NCBI GenBank assembly: GCA_903891315.1
Contig: CAITEF010000226.1
Coordinates: 1 to 46,422, forward strand
Reading direction: 5' to 3'
Source: an uncultured Rhodospirillales bacterium
Lineage (GTDB): Bacteria; Pseudomonadota; Alphaproteobacteria; Acetobacterales; Acetobacteraceae
Length of the DNA stretch: 46,422 bases
Position numbers and translations under genes: made by a program
Shown here: one piece after another, positions 34,107-42,485 of the stretch
Layout: the number at the start of each line of letters is the position of its first letter
Position numbering within the stretch: the stretch's first letter is position 1
The notes under the pieces: generated by a model
Database searches by the model: none
Seen by the model: only the letters and a program-made list of their open reading frames with translations
What the model was told of the DNA's origin: nothing

Positions 34107-35630
34107 CTAGTTGATTCGGCGGCTGCGGCCCGCCCACATCGGATCACTCAACTTCCTGCGGTCCAACTTGCCGGTGGCGTTCATCGGGATTTCGGAAATC
34201 ACCCGGAACTCCTTCGGCACTTTGTAGCCTGCGAGCCTTTCGCGACAATGCGCGCGCAGTGCTTCATCACTGAACTGCGAGGCATCGCGCGGCACCACGA
34301 AGGCGATCACCCGCTCACCCCATTTGTCATCGGGGGCCGAGACCACCGCGGAGGAGAGCACTTGCGGATGGATGTTCATCACGTTCTCAAGTTCCAGCGG
34401 ATAGACGTTGAACCCGCCCGAGATGATCACGTCGCCCATGCGGTCGCGCAGGAACAGGAAACCGTCCTTCAACTCGCCAAGATCTCCGGTGGACGCCCAT
34501 TTCCCGCGCAAATCCTCGCGCCCGGTCTCTGTCAGCCTTGCATGTGGCAGCCAAGGGGCGAGAACTTCGATCTCGCCGATGGCGTCTCCGGGCTGGTCCT
34601 TCTTGATCCGCACCGCCGCCGACAGAAACGGCCTGCCCGCGCTCTGCCGCAGCACTGGATCACGATGCGAAGCCCCGTCGAGATAGGTGATCGAGCCCCC
34701 CTCATGCGAGCCATAGCTTTGGGTGATCTCGGTGTTCGGCAGAAGATCGAGCATCGCATCGACCACCTCAGGCCGCGCGGGGGAGCCGCCATAGAACAGG
34801 CGTGCGACGCCGGAAGTCCGCAGCCCTTCCCTCGCCCCGGGATGTTCCAGCAGCGTGTGCATCAAGGTCGGCACCATTTTGAGCAGATAGATCGGCTGAG
34901 CGGCGAGGATCGGGGCAACCTGATCGATCTGGAAATTCTCCATCACGATCACAGTGCCAAGCCGCAGGAAGGTCGGGATCACGCTCAGCCCGGCCGCATG
35001 TGACAGCGGCGAACCGAGTGTCAGCGTGTTCGCGCCAGGGGCGATCTGCAGGTGCTCCGCCTGCATCGTCACCGCCCGGATCAACCAGGCGCGATGCGAC
35101 ACCAACACGCCCTTGGGCAAGCCGGTTGAACCTGAAGTGAAACGAGCAATCGCGTCTTCATCCTCACGCCCTAGCACCTCCGTCGGACGTCCGGACGAGG
35201 CGAGAATGTCATCAAGTGAAAGACCCAGCGGCGGCGCGCCGTCGCGCAGCACGACGCGAATGCCGCTCATCTCCGGCAATTCGCGCAGTTGTTCTGCCTT
35301 CTCTTGCGTGGTCACCAGCACGCGCGCGCCGACCAAACGAAGCTGGCGGGTGACTTCGGTGGGCGAGAGGCGGTAATTGCAATAGGTGGCCACCGCGCCC
35401 GCGCGCGAACTGCCGAATTGGGCGATGAAAAACTCGACGCAATTGGGCAGATGAATGCCGATGGCATCGCCAACGGCCACGCCGTTCGTCTGCGCCCAAG
35501 CGGCAAAGGACGAAACGCCAGAGTCGAGTTGCGCATAGGTGAAGCTGCGCCCGGATTCCCATTCCCGAACCGCGATGCACTCAGGTGCCGCAAAGGCGGC
35601 ACGGGCGACAACGGAGTCGATCATGGGCAT
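34107..35630 (-). CDS. AMP-dependent acyl-CoA synthetase/ligase (ANL superfamily)
   Basis: Cytoplasmic ligase of about 507 residues activating a carboxylic acid to its CoA thioester. The P-loop motif FTSGSTGLPKG is at 164-174, followed by the substrate-pocket region, the A7 region WASTGDLGEL, the hinge GFNVYPLELEN and the C-terminal Lys in NATGKLDRRKL. Start choice: ATG 35630 (or 35624) with GGGGAA about ten bases upstream; the longer frame to 35771 would cover the GntR operator. It is the first gene of the operon that also encodes an importer, thiolase-like protein and DUF35 protein, so it probably primes the imported acid for side-chain cleavage. Confidence 0.88.
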   Translation of the reverse strand: MPMIDSVVARAAFAAPECIAVREWESGRSFTYAQLDSGVSSFAAWAQTNGVAVGDAIGIHLPNCVEFFIAQFGSSRAGAVATYCNYRLSPTEVTRQLRLVGARVLVTTQEKAEQLRELPEMSGIRVVLRDGAPPLGLSLDDILASSGRPTEVLGREDEDAIARFTSGSTGLPKGVLVSHRAWLIRAVTMQAEHLQIAPGANTLTLGSPLSHAAGLSVIPTFLRLGTVIVMENFQIDQVAPILAAQPIYLLKMVPTLMHTLLEHPGAREGLRTSGVARLFYGGSPARPEVVDAMLDLLPNTEITQSYGSHEGGSITYLDGASHRDPVLRQSAGRPFLSAAVRIKKDQPGDAIGEIEVLAPWLPHARLTETGREDLRGKWASTGDLGELKDGFLFLRDRMGDVIISGGFNVYPLELENVMNIHPQVLSSAVVSAPDDKWGERVIAFVVPRDASQFSDEALRAHCRERLAGYKVPKEFRVISEIPMNATGKLDRRKLSDPMWAGRSRRIN

Positions 35631-35724
35631 GGCTGCTCGTTCCCCATCTTGTTTTTTTACGCCATTCATTATTGACGGCGATTTGGACACAGGACGTGGT
35701 GATCGTCCAGCACCCACTTGGCGC

Positions 35725-35753
35725 TTGTGCATCGATTGCCTGATTGATAGATT
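35725..35753 (+). promoter_or_regulatory. Candidate sigma-70-type promoter of the GntR/RraA operon
   Basis: TTGTGC at 35725-35730 and TAGATT at 35748-35753 are 17 bases apart and each match four of six consensus positions. A start near 35760 would leave a leader of about 17 bases before the ATG at 35777. The -10 element overlaps the operator palindrome. Confidence 0.4.
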
Positions 35754-35763
35754 GTCAGACAAT
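35751..35763. promoter_or_regulatory. GntR (FadR-type) operator palindrome
   Basis: ATTGTCAGACAAT is a perfect palindrome with one central base. Its core TTGTCAGACAA matches TNGTNNNACNA, the established FadR/FCD-subgroup operator pattern, at every fixed position. It lies 14 bases before the start of an FCD-type GntR gene and overlaps the putative -10 element, so repression of the plus-strand operon, and possibly of the divergent ligase operon, is the natural reading. Confidence 0.7.
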
Positions 35764-35776
35764 TGGAGCATTGAAA

Positions 35777-36499
35777 ATGCCCACGTCCAGTCGTGAACAA
35801 CATACCGGCATTCAGCCGTCGCTCATCATCGAACGGGTGACATCGACCCTGCGCGAGCAGGTTGTTGCACGGCTGCGGGCGGCGCTGACCGAAGGGGTTT
35901 TCCGCCCAGGTGAGCGGATGGTCGAGCGTGATATCTGCGAGCGCCTTAATGTCAGTCGACCGCTGATCCGCGAAGCGCTGCGGCAATTGGACGCTGAGGG
36001 GCTGGTTGAGTTGGTGCCGCATCGCGGCCCAGTGGTGCGCAGACTTACCACTGAAGAGGCGACAGAACTCTATGATCTGATGGCGGTGGTTGAGGGCGAA
36101 TGTGCGCGATATTGCGTCCGCCGTGCCACCGCAGACGATCTTGCCTTGCTGCGCAAACGCACACTGGCACTCGTCGAGGCGCTGCGGGCGCGAGATCGGG
36201 GACGGATCGTCAAGAGCAAGAAACTCTATTACGACGCGTTGTTTGCCGCCTGCCATAGCGCGTCCATCGAGTTCTATCTCCGCCAGATCAGCGCGCGGCT
36301 CAGCCAGTTCTGGTCGAGTTCGGTGCAGGTACCAGGACGGATCGAGGAAGGCACGGCGGAATTGCTCGCCATTCTCGACGCCATCGAGCGCCGCGACGAG
36401 AACGCCGCCTCAGAAGCCGCCCAGATCTTCATCCGTCACGCCCGTCGCCAGCAAGATCTGCGGGCAATAGCAGAAGGGAGCCACCGCGATGCCGTCTGA
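35777..36499 (+). CDS. GntR family transcriptional regulator, FCD (FadR) subgroup, second
   Basis: Regulator of 240 residues: winged helix-turn-helix (about residues 20-85, including LTEGVFRPGERMVERD and VSRPLIREALRQLDAEG) followed by the helical FCD effector domain (about 90-230). ATG 35777 is chosen because GGAG lies upstream and the earlier in-frame start at 35744 lies inside the promoter and operator. It precedes an RraA aldolase and aconitase-like genes, so the effector is probably an organic acid of that route. Confidence 0.9.
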   Translation: MPTSSREQHTGIQPSLIIERVTSTLREQVVARLRAALTEGVFRPGERMVERDICERLNVSRPLIREALRQLDAEGLVELVPHRGPVVRRLTTEEATELYDLMAVVEGECARYCVRRATADDLALLRKRTLALVEALRARDRGRIVKSKKLYYDALFAACHSASIEFYLRQISARLSQFWSSSVQVPGRIEEGTAELLAILDAIERRDENAASEAAQIFIRHARRQQDLRAIAEGSHRDAV

Positions 36500-37109
36500 T
36501 ATGATCGCCGATCTGATGGAACGCCTCCGCCCGCTGCCCGCCGCGACCGTCTACGAGGCCGCTGGCAAACTGGGTGACATGGCCCCGAATATCCGCCCGA
36601 TGATTCCGGGTGCCCGCCTGCTCGGCCCGGCCTTCACGGTGAAAGCTATGCCGAGTGACAACCTCGTCGTTTTCAAGGCGATTGCCGCAGCTCCGGCGGG
36701 TTCGGTGTTGGTGGTAGATGCCGGTGACACCGAACGCTCGACGATCTGGGGCGGCACGTCCACCGTCGCCTCGGTCGCACGCAGATTGTTGGGGCTGGTG
36801 ACGAATGCGGCGGTGCGGGATTTGGATGAGATTTTGGAGAGCGGATGGCCGGTGTTCGCCGCTGGCGTCTCTGTGCGCGGCGCTTCGAAATCGCATCCGG
36901 GCTGGATCGGCATTCCGGTCGTGGTCGGTGGGGTGAACGTCAATCCGGGCGACATCATTTTGGCTGACGCGGACGGCGTGATCGTGATCCCGCCGGATCA
37001 ATTGGCGACCATCGTGCCGAAGGCGGAAGCCAAACGGGCTGTCGAGATCGACAACGAAGACCGGCTGCGGCGCGGCGAGAGCATTCAATCCGTGATGGGA
37101 TTTTCGTGA
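36489..37109 (+). CDS. RraA family protein (HMG/CHA aldolase-like)
   Basis: Protein of 206 residues in the RraA/4-hydroxy-4-methyl-2-oxoglutarate aldolase family. Family members are Mg2+-dependent pyruvate aldolases or oxaloacetate decarboxylases; some bind RNase E. The substrate and metal pair R110-D111 is present in NAAVRDLDEI, consistent with an active aldolase. The start lies inside the end of the GntR gene (11-base overlap), showing one transcript. With the downstream hydro-lyase pair and TRAP importer it suggests hydration of an unsaturated acid followed by cleavage to pyruvate or oxaloacetate. Confidence 0.87.
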   Translation: MPSDMIADLMERLRPLPAATVYEAAGKLGDMAPNIRPMIPGARLLGPAFTVKAMPSDNLVVFKAIAAAPAGSVLVVDAGDTERSTIWGGTSTVASVARRLLGLVTNAAVRDLDEILESGWPVFAAGVSVRGASKSHPGWIGIPVVVGGVNVNPGDIILADADGVIVIPPDQLATIVPKAEAKRAVEIDNEDRLRRGESIQSVMGFS

Positions 37110-37139
37110 AAGCCGACAACCAAATGTGTGCAACCAACC

Positions 37140-37169
37140 CGTCATCCTGAGCGAAGCGTCAGGATGACG
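37140..37169. repeat. Intergenic hairpin element (GTCATCCTGAGCGAAGCG type)
   Basis: An 11-base perfect stem, CGTCATCCTGA (37140-37150) with TCAGGATGACG (37159-37169), encloses the loop GCGAAGCG. It lies in the 91-base gap between the RraA and aconitase-like genes. Sequences of the form GTCATCCTGAGCGAAGCG are, to my recollection, common dispersed intergenic palindromes in many bacterial genomes. No T tract follows, so it is not a typical terminator; it may protect the upstream mRNA or simply be a repeat. Confidence 0.6.
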
Positions 37170-37200
37170 TTGAATAGAACCAAAGGGACGGAGAACAAGA

Positions 37201-38457
37201 ATGGGTGCCACCATCACCGAGAAGATTCTCTCCCGCGCTGCCGGTCGCCCGGTTGTTGCGGGTGAGACAATCTTTCCCGATCCGGATCTCGTCACCGTTC
37301 ACGACTGGTACGTGGTCAATTTCGACAAAGCGCTGATGGAACTCGGCGTGCCGAAACTGTTCGACGCCAGCCGTGTGCTGATCTGCACCGACCACGAGCC
37401 CATCGCGCTCAGCCGTGAAGCCGCCGCGCGTCAGAAAGCGGTGCGCGAGATCGTCGCCAAATACGGCATCGAGCAGTTCTTCGACAGCGGACGCGGCGGC
37501 CACGGCCATGTGTTTCCGATGGAGATGGGCATCGTTCGCCCCGGCATGTTCGTGTTCGCCTACGACACGCATGTGACCAATTACGGTGCCGTCGGAGCTC
37601 TTGGCTTCGCGATGGTGACGGAAATCTCTGAAGTCCTGGCATGCGGCAATGTGTGGATCAAGGTGCCGGAGACGGTGCGGGTGAACCTGCACGGCAAACT
37701 GCCATTCGGCAGCACATTCCGCGATCTGGCGCAAAAGCTGACGCTCGATCTCGCGGCGGATCTGATCGACTATTCGGTGGTGGAATATGGCGGCCCGGCG
37801 ATGGCCGGGATCGGCATCGGCGGGCGGCAGACTTTGTGCAACACGCCACTGGAGATCGGCGCGAAATCGGCCATCGTCGAGCCGGATGCCTGGACGCTCG
37901 ACTATGTCCGAGGCCGCACCGACAAGAAGTTCACCCCGGAGGTGAGTGACCCGGATGCCAAATACAAAGCGGTGTTCGATATCTCGCTGAATGACATCGA
38001 ACCGCAAGTCGCCGCGCCTCCCCGTCCGGACAATGTGATGGGGGTGAGCAAGGTCGAAGGCATCAAGGTCAATCACGCCTTCATCGGCTCCTGCGCCAAT
38101 GGCTCCTTCGAGGACATGCAGGACGCGGCGCGCATCCTGAGAGGGCGGCGGGTGCATCCCGACGTGCATCTGCTGATCACGCCGGCCACCAACGAGATTG
38201 CGGCGAAGATGGCGTCTGACGGGCTTTATTCGATCTTCGTCGAAGCCGGGGCCACTGTGGGCACGCCGGGTTGCGGACCGTGTGCGTCTGGACGGATCAG
38301 CCCGCTTGCCGCCGGTGAGGTGTCGATCAACACTGCAACGCGCAATGACCGTGGCCGCATGGGCGACCCGGGTGCGTCGCTTTACATCGCAGGTCCGCTC
38401 ACCGTCGCTGCTTCCGCCGTTGCGGGCGAGATCAGCGATCCGCGCAAATTTCTCTGA
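37201..38457 (+). CDS. Aconitase/IPM isomerase large-subunit family protein (LeuC-like)
   Basis: Fe-S hydro-lyase subunit of 418 residues. The cluster ligands are C298 (GSCANG), C358 and C361 (CGPC). The family's DSHT block is altered to YDTHVTNYGAVGALGF and SCTNGR to SCANGS, while the C-terminal RNDRGRMGDPG block is kept. This pairs with the small subunit encoded 13 bases downstream. Length matches bacterial LeuC/HacA/dimethylmaleate hydratase-type two-subunit enzymes; the absence of other leucine genes and the presence of TRAP genes argue for catabolism rather than leucine synthesis. ATG 37201 has GGAGA upstream. Confidence 0.87.
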   Translation: MGATITEKILSRAAGRPVVAGETIFPDPDLVTVHDWYVVNFDKALMELGVPKLFDASRVLICTDHEPIALSREAAARQKAVREIVAKYGIEQFFDSGRGGHGHVFPMEMGIVRPGMFVFAYDTHVTNYGAVGALGFAMVTEISEVLACGNVWIKVPETVRVNLHGKLPFGSTFRDLAQKLTLDLAADLIDYSVVEYGGPAMAGIGIGGRQTLCNTPLEIGAKSAIVEPDAWTLDYVRGRTDKKFTPEVSDPDAKYKAVFDISLNDIEPQVAAPPRPDNVMGVSKVEGIKVNHAFIGSCANGSFEDMQDAARILRGRRVHPDVHLLITPATNEIAAKMASDGLYSIFVEAGATVGTPGCGPCASGRISPLAAGEVSINTATRNDRGRMGDPGASLYIAGPLTVAASAVAGEISDPRKFL

Positions 38458-38470
38458 GGGGGCCATACAG

Positions 38471-38998
38471 ATGGACCTGATCTACGAAGGCAATTGCTGG
38501 AAATTCGGCGACAATGTCTCGGTCGACAGCGACATGACCAAGAAGGAGTTCTCCACCCAGCGTGAGACGCGGCACGAGGTGCTGAAGGACTTTCTGATGT
38601 GCGGGATCGACCCGGATTTCGCCAAGAAGGTCTCGCCCAACGACATCATCGTGGGCGGCAAACGGTTCGCACAGGGCAATCCGCATATTCAGGGTCTGCT
38701 CGGGATCGCCGCAAATCAGATGGGCCTCGTGGTGGAATCGATCCAACGCGGCTCCTATCGCAATGCGATCAATGCGGGTGTTCCTTTCATCTCACACGCC
38801 GCAGGTGTGACGCAGGCTTGTGAGACCGGGGACCGGCTGCGGGTGAACTTCACCACCGGCCTGTTCGAGAACCTAACACGCGGCGCCGCGCATCAATACA
38901 CGCCGCTTTCGACTGATCTTCTGGAGACCATCCGGATTGGCGGTTGGAAGCCGATGGTAAAATTGCGGTTGCAGAAGATGGGGCTGATCCCCGCCTGA
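38471..38998 (+). CDS. Aconitase/IPM isomerase small-subunit family protein (LeuD-like), atypical loop
   Basis: Swivel-domain subunit of 175 residues. The opening NCWKFGDNVSVDSD corresponds to the usual kfGDNidTD, and the GSYRNAINAGVPFI segment to sFadIFyrNainnGl. The catalytic loop normally reading GSSREHA is GNPHIQG (residues 69-75), so the usual Ser and Arg are missing. ATG 38471 is 13 bases after the large-subunit stop; the frame open from 38198 is a shadow of that gene. Together the two form a diverged hydro-lyase of unknown substrate. Confidence 0.85.
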   Translation: MDLIYEGNCWKFGDNVSVDSDMTKKEFSTQRETRHEVLKDFLMCGIDPDFAKKVSPNDIIVGGKRFAQGNPHIQGLLGIAANQMGLVVESIQRGSYRNAINAGVPFISHAAGVTQACETGDRLRVNFTTGLFENLTRGAAHQYTPLSTDLLETIRIGGWKPMVKLRLQKMGLIPA

Positions 38999-39036
38999 TT
39001 GCCGCCAACGATAAACAAAAACCGGGAGAAACGCCG

Positions 39037-40008
39037 ATGAAACGCCGCACAATCCTGACCACCGCTCTCGCAGCCCCCGTCGTGTTCGCGGCCGGTCGCG
39101 CACGCGCCGCCACCAAGATCATCGTGGGCGATCCGAGCCCCGCCGAGGGCGCTGTTGGCCGCACCGAGGCTTTGTTCAAGCAACTCGCCGAGAAATATTC
39201 GGGCGGCGAGTTGGTGGTGGAGGTCTATCCAAACAGCCAGCTTGGCACGTTCGATACGATGGCCACCCAGATGAAGGTCAATCTGGTCAACGTGATGTTC
39301 ATCCAGCCCGACGCGCTGGGTGGGCAGGTGCCGATTGTGACGGCCAATGCGTGGCCGTTCACCTTTGCCAATCAGGACGACATGCTGAAGGCCTGGAACG
39401 GCAAAGGTGGGCAGGCGCTGATCACCGAGGTGGAGAAGCGCAGCGGTTACCGGATGATCGCACCATCGTGGAACACTGCACGCTGGGTCTACACCACCCG
39501 CCAGGCCAAATCGCTCGACGATCTGAAGGGGATGAAGATCCGCGTGCCCGGCACGGCAATCTATGTGAACCAAGCCAAGCTGATGGGCATGTCGCCGATC
39601 CCGATGAGCATCGCGCAGACCTTCACCGCCATGCAGCAGGGCGTGGTGGAAGGCATCGAGGGTGCGATCACCGACATGGCGTCGCTGTCGATGCAGGATG
39701 TGTCGAAATCGGTGGTCAAAACCGGCCACGTGCTTTCGCCCAAGGCCTTCCTGACTTACGGCAAATTCGTCGACAGCCTGTCGCCGAAGAGCAAGGAAGC
39801 TTTCATGCAGGCGGCGCATGAGGCATCGGCCTATTTTGGCGACATCTCCAAGGCTGATGAGAACGTGCTGATCGAGAAGTTCAAGGCCAAGGGCGTGAAT
39901 TTCGTCGAACCTGGCCGGACCCTGGCCGAGATGCAGGCGTTGATGCAGCCAATGCAGACGCAGTTGCCCGAAGTCTACGAGTGGGCGCAAAAGCTGGTGG
40001 CGGGCTAA
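39037..40008 (+). CDS. TRAP transporter substrate-binding protein (DctP family), second system
   Basis: Periplasmic subunit of 323 residues. A KRRTILTTAL start and short hydrophobic stretch resemble a Tat or Sec signal, with likely cleavage after ARA (about residue 24). The DctP pattern is clear: LKGMKIRVPGTAIYVNQAKLM in the hinge and AMQQGVVEGIEG. GGGAGAA lies upstream of the ATG. In this operon the binding protein precedes the permeases, the reverse of the system at 11146-13985, so the two TRAP operons are of separate origin. Confidence 0.92.
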   Translation: MKRRTILTTALAAPVVFAAGRARAATKIIVGDPSPAEGAVGRTEALFKQLAEKYSGGELVVEVYPNSQLGTFDTMATQMKVNLVNVMFIQPDALGGQVPIVTANAWPFTFANQDDMLKAWNGKGGQALITEVEKRSGYRMIAPSWNTARWVYTTRQAKSLDDLKGMKIRVPGTAIYVNQAKLMGMSPIPMSIAQTFTAMQQGVVEGIEGAITDMASLSMQDVSKSVVKTGHVLSPKAFLTYGKFVDSLSPKSKEAFMQAAHEASAYFGDISKADENVLIEKFKAKGVNFVEPGRTLAEMQALMQPMQTQLPEVYEWAQKLVAG

Positions 40009-40015
40009 CGTCGCC

Positions 40016-40519
40016 ATGGCGCAGGACAATACCCCGCCCGGACCGATCACCCGCATGCTCGGCTGGTCGCAATTCGCCACAGAAGTGCTGGGCGGGGTGC
40101 TGGTGGCGATCAGTCTGGTCGCGGTCGCGATCCAGATCGTCATGCGCTATGGCTTCAACAACGCCAATACATGGTCCGACACGCTCGCCTCCGCTTCGCT
40201 CGCCTGGATCGCCTTCCTGGCAGCGACGGCGGCGGTGCGCAGTGATCGCAATCTCGCCGTCCGTTTCGCGGTGATACGTCTGCCAGCATTCTGGCAGCGC
40301 GTGGCGCAGACGGTCACCCATCTGGCGATCCTCGGCTTCGCGTTGATCCTCATGATATCTGGTGGTGAACTGATGGAACTGACCACCGATTCAAACGTTG
40401 AGGGCTTTCTGTTTCCCGCCAGTTGGGGGCAGATCTACTCGGTCTCGGTGATCTCGGGGGTGCTGATGACGCTGTATTCCATCGAGCACCTTGTTGCGAT
40501 GTGGCGAGGCAAACGATGA
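40016..40519 (+). CDS. TRAP transporter small permease (DctQ family), second system
   Basis: Four-helix membrane protein of 167 residues with the MRYGFNNANTWSD segment after helix 1 and FLAATAAVRSDRNLAV before helix 3, both typical of DctQ. It starts seven bases after the DctP stop and overlaps the DctM start by four bases (ATGA). Confidence 0.9.
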   Translation: MAQDNTPPGPITRMLGWSQFATEVLGGVLVAISLVAVAIQIVMRYGFNNANTWSDTLASASLAWIAFLAATAAVRSDRNLAVRFAVIRLPAFWQRVAQTVTHLAILGFALILMISGGELMELTTDSNVEGFLFPASWGQIYSVSVISGVLMTLYSIEHLVAMWRGKR

Positions 40520-41796
40520 TCGGCGGTGCGGTTCTTCTCAGCTTTCTGGCGCTGCTGCTGACCGGCATCCCGCTGGTGTTCAGCCTCTGTCTGGCCGCCC
40601 TGTTGGGGACGGTGCTGATGGGGATTCCGAGCTTGTCGGTGGTCTCGTTGCAGATTTTCGAGGGGCTGAACTCGTTTCCGCTGGTCGCCATTCCGCTGTT
40701 TCTGCTGATGGCGCAGTTGATGACAGTGGGCGGTGTGACGAACGCACTGGTGCGGTTTGCAACGTCGCTTGCAGGCCATATCCGTGGCTCGCTCGCACTG
40801 GGCAACGTGACAGCGTCCACGCTGCTCGCGGGCGTCACTGGCTCGTGTCTGGCCGACACCACGGCCATTGGCTCGATCATGATTCCGGCGATGATCGAAG
40901 AGGGCTATCCCCCTGCGTTTGCCGGTGCGGTGACAGCGGCGGCGAATATCGTGGGGCCGATTGTGCCGCCATCGACGCTGATCGTGATTTACGGCTTCGC
41001 CTCCGGGGCGTCGATCACGTCGATGTTCCTGGCCGGGATCGTGCCGGGATTGCTGTTGTCGCTGAGTTTTGGCGTGCTGACCTATCTGAAATCGGCGCGC
41101 AACGGCTATGGCGCGATGAATCACGGCTTCAATTTGAAGGTGACGCTGCTCGCTTTGATCGAAGCGCTGCCTGCCCTGGTGGTGCCTGCATTGATTGTGG
41201 CGGGCGTGGTGGGCGGCGTTTTCACCGTCTCGGAATCGGCCGCCGCGGCGGCGAGTTACGCGCTGCTCTACACCATCGGGATCGGCATGGCGCGCGGCCA
41301 TGTGGATTGGCGCGGCATCGCCCAGGCATTTCGACGGACGGCCAATGACACCGGCACGGTGATCATCATGGTCGGTGCGTCCAACCTGCTATCCTGGGTG
41401 TTGGCGCGCAGCCAATTGCCGCAGCAGGTCGCCGCCAGCATGATGGGATTCAGCCAGTGGGAGACGCTGGCGATGATCAATGTCGTGCTGCTGATCTTCG
41501 GCATGTTCCTCGAACCGGCCCCTGCCCTGTTGCTGGCCTGCTCAATCCTGCTGCCACTGGTGCGCAGCCTCGGAATCGACATCATCCATTTTGGGATCAT
41601 GATGATCGTCAATCTACAGATCGGCGTGATCATGCCGCCGCACGGGGCCTCGGCGCTGATCTGCTCGCGGATGGCGGGGATCAGTTTCGAGAGGCAAATT
41701 CAGGCGCTGGTGCCGTTCATATTGCTTGGATTGGTGACGGTGATCCTGGTGACCTATGTGCCGTTTCTGACGCTGTGGTTGCCGAGCCTGCTGTAG
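40516..41796 (+). CDS. TRAP transporter large permease (DctM family), second system
   Basis: Inner-membrane protein of 426 residues with about 12 hydrophobic segments. The GVTGSCLADTTAIGSIMIPAM and NIVGPIVPPSTLIVIYGF blocks and the C-terminal MPPHGASALICSRMAG are DctM features. ATG 40516 is fixed by the ATGA overlap; the open frame from 40423 is a DctQ shadow. It ends the plus-strand operon only six bases from the stop of the convergent nitroreductase gene, with no terminator between. Confidence 0.92.
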   Translation: MIGGAVLLSFLALLLTGIPLVFSLCLAALLGTVLMGIPSLSVVSLQIFEGLNSFPLVAIPLFLLMAQLMTVGGVTNALVRFATSLAGHIRGSLALGNVTASTLLAGVTGSCLADTTAIGSIMIPAMIEEGYPPAFAGAVTAAANIVGPIVPPSTLIVIYGFASGASITSMFLAGIVPGLLLSLSFGVLTYLKSARNGYGAMNHGFNLKVTLLALIEALPALVVPALIVAGVVGGVFTVSESAAAAASYALLYTIGIGMARGHVDWRGIAQAFRRTANDTGTVIIMVGASNLLSWVLARSQLPQQVAASMMGFSQWETLAMINVVLLIFGMFLEPAPALLLACSILLPLVRSLGIDIIHFGIMMIVNLQIGVIMPPHGASALICSRMAGISFERQIQALVPFILLGLVTVILVTYVPFLTLWLPSLL

Positions 41797-41802
41797 CGGC
41801 GA

Positions 41803-42477
41803 TCAGTCAAAACCCCGAAAGACCGTGAACGCCTCGGCAGGCTCTCGCGGCGTGCGGAATTGGTTCACCGGCTGGCTGGTGTCCTCGTAGCCGAGCGACA
41901 TCCCGGCGAACATCATCAGATGCTCGGGCGCATTGAGGAATTGTGGCACGGTGATCGGCCAGTTCGCCCAGATCTCCTGTGCGCAGGTTGCCAATCCGCG
42001 TTCGACACAGAGCAGCATGAAGGTCTGCATAAACAGGCCCATATCCACCCATTGCGGCGGGCCGACCCGGCGGTCGAGCAGGAAAAACAGGCCGACGGGC
42101 GAGCCGAAGAAGGAATAATTCAACTCGATCAGATGCTGCTGTTCCTGCGCCTTGTCGGGATGTTTCATCGCCTCGTTGCGCATGATCGCGGCAACGCGGC
42201 GGCGGGTACGCAACGGCTCCCAGAGTTTGGGCGGATAGACATCATATTCCGGCGTCTCTGTCTCGCCAGCATCGAGCTTGGACTTGATTAGTGCCTTAAA
42301 TTTGGCCAGCGGACCGCCGGTCAGCGCATAGACATGCCAGGGCTGGAGATTGCCGCCGGACGGCGAATGGCTCGCCAAATCGAGCAATTCCTTCAACAGT
42401 GCGCCCGGCACCGGGTCCGGCTTGAAGGCGCGGGCGGAATGGCGCTGGCGTACGGCATCCATCACATTCATGGTCAC
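41803..42477 (-). CDS. Nitroreductase family protein
   Basis: FMN-dependent oxidoreductase of about 224 residues. The N-terminal RHSARAF and SHSPSGGNLQPWHVY segments are the FMN-binding signatures, and ATCAQEIWANWP lies near the C-terminus. The start may be GTG 42477 (five bases after AAGGA) or ATG 42471. It is the last gene of an acyl-CoA operon, so its natural substrate may be an enone or quinone-like intermediate, or a flavin-linked reduction step, rather than a nitro compound. Confidence 0.88.
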   Translation of the reverse strand: MTMNVMDAVRQRHSARAFKPDPVPGALLKELLDLASHSPSGGNLQPWHVYALTGGPLAKFKALIKSKLDAGETETPEYDVYPPKLWEPLRTRRRVAAIMRNEAMKHPDKAQEQQHLIELNYSFFGSPVGLFFLLDRRVGPPQWVDMGLFMQTFMLLCVERGLATCAQEIWANWPITVPQFLNAPEHLMMFAGMSLGYEDTSQPVNQFRTPREPAEAFTVFRGFD

Positions 42478-42485
42478 TTCAGTCC

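Noticed and set aside
37140-37169. Hairpin as a Rho-independent terminator
   Set aside because: No T tract follows and the aconitase-like gene downstream has no separate recognisable promoter.
38198-38470. Upstream extension of the LeuD-like gene
   Set aside because: The extra residues are a shadow of the LeuC-like gene; ATG 38471 begins at the conserved swivel-domain start.
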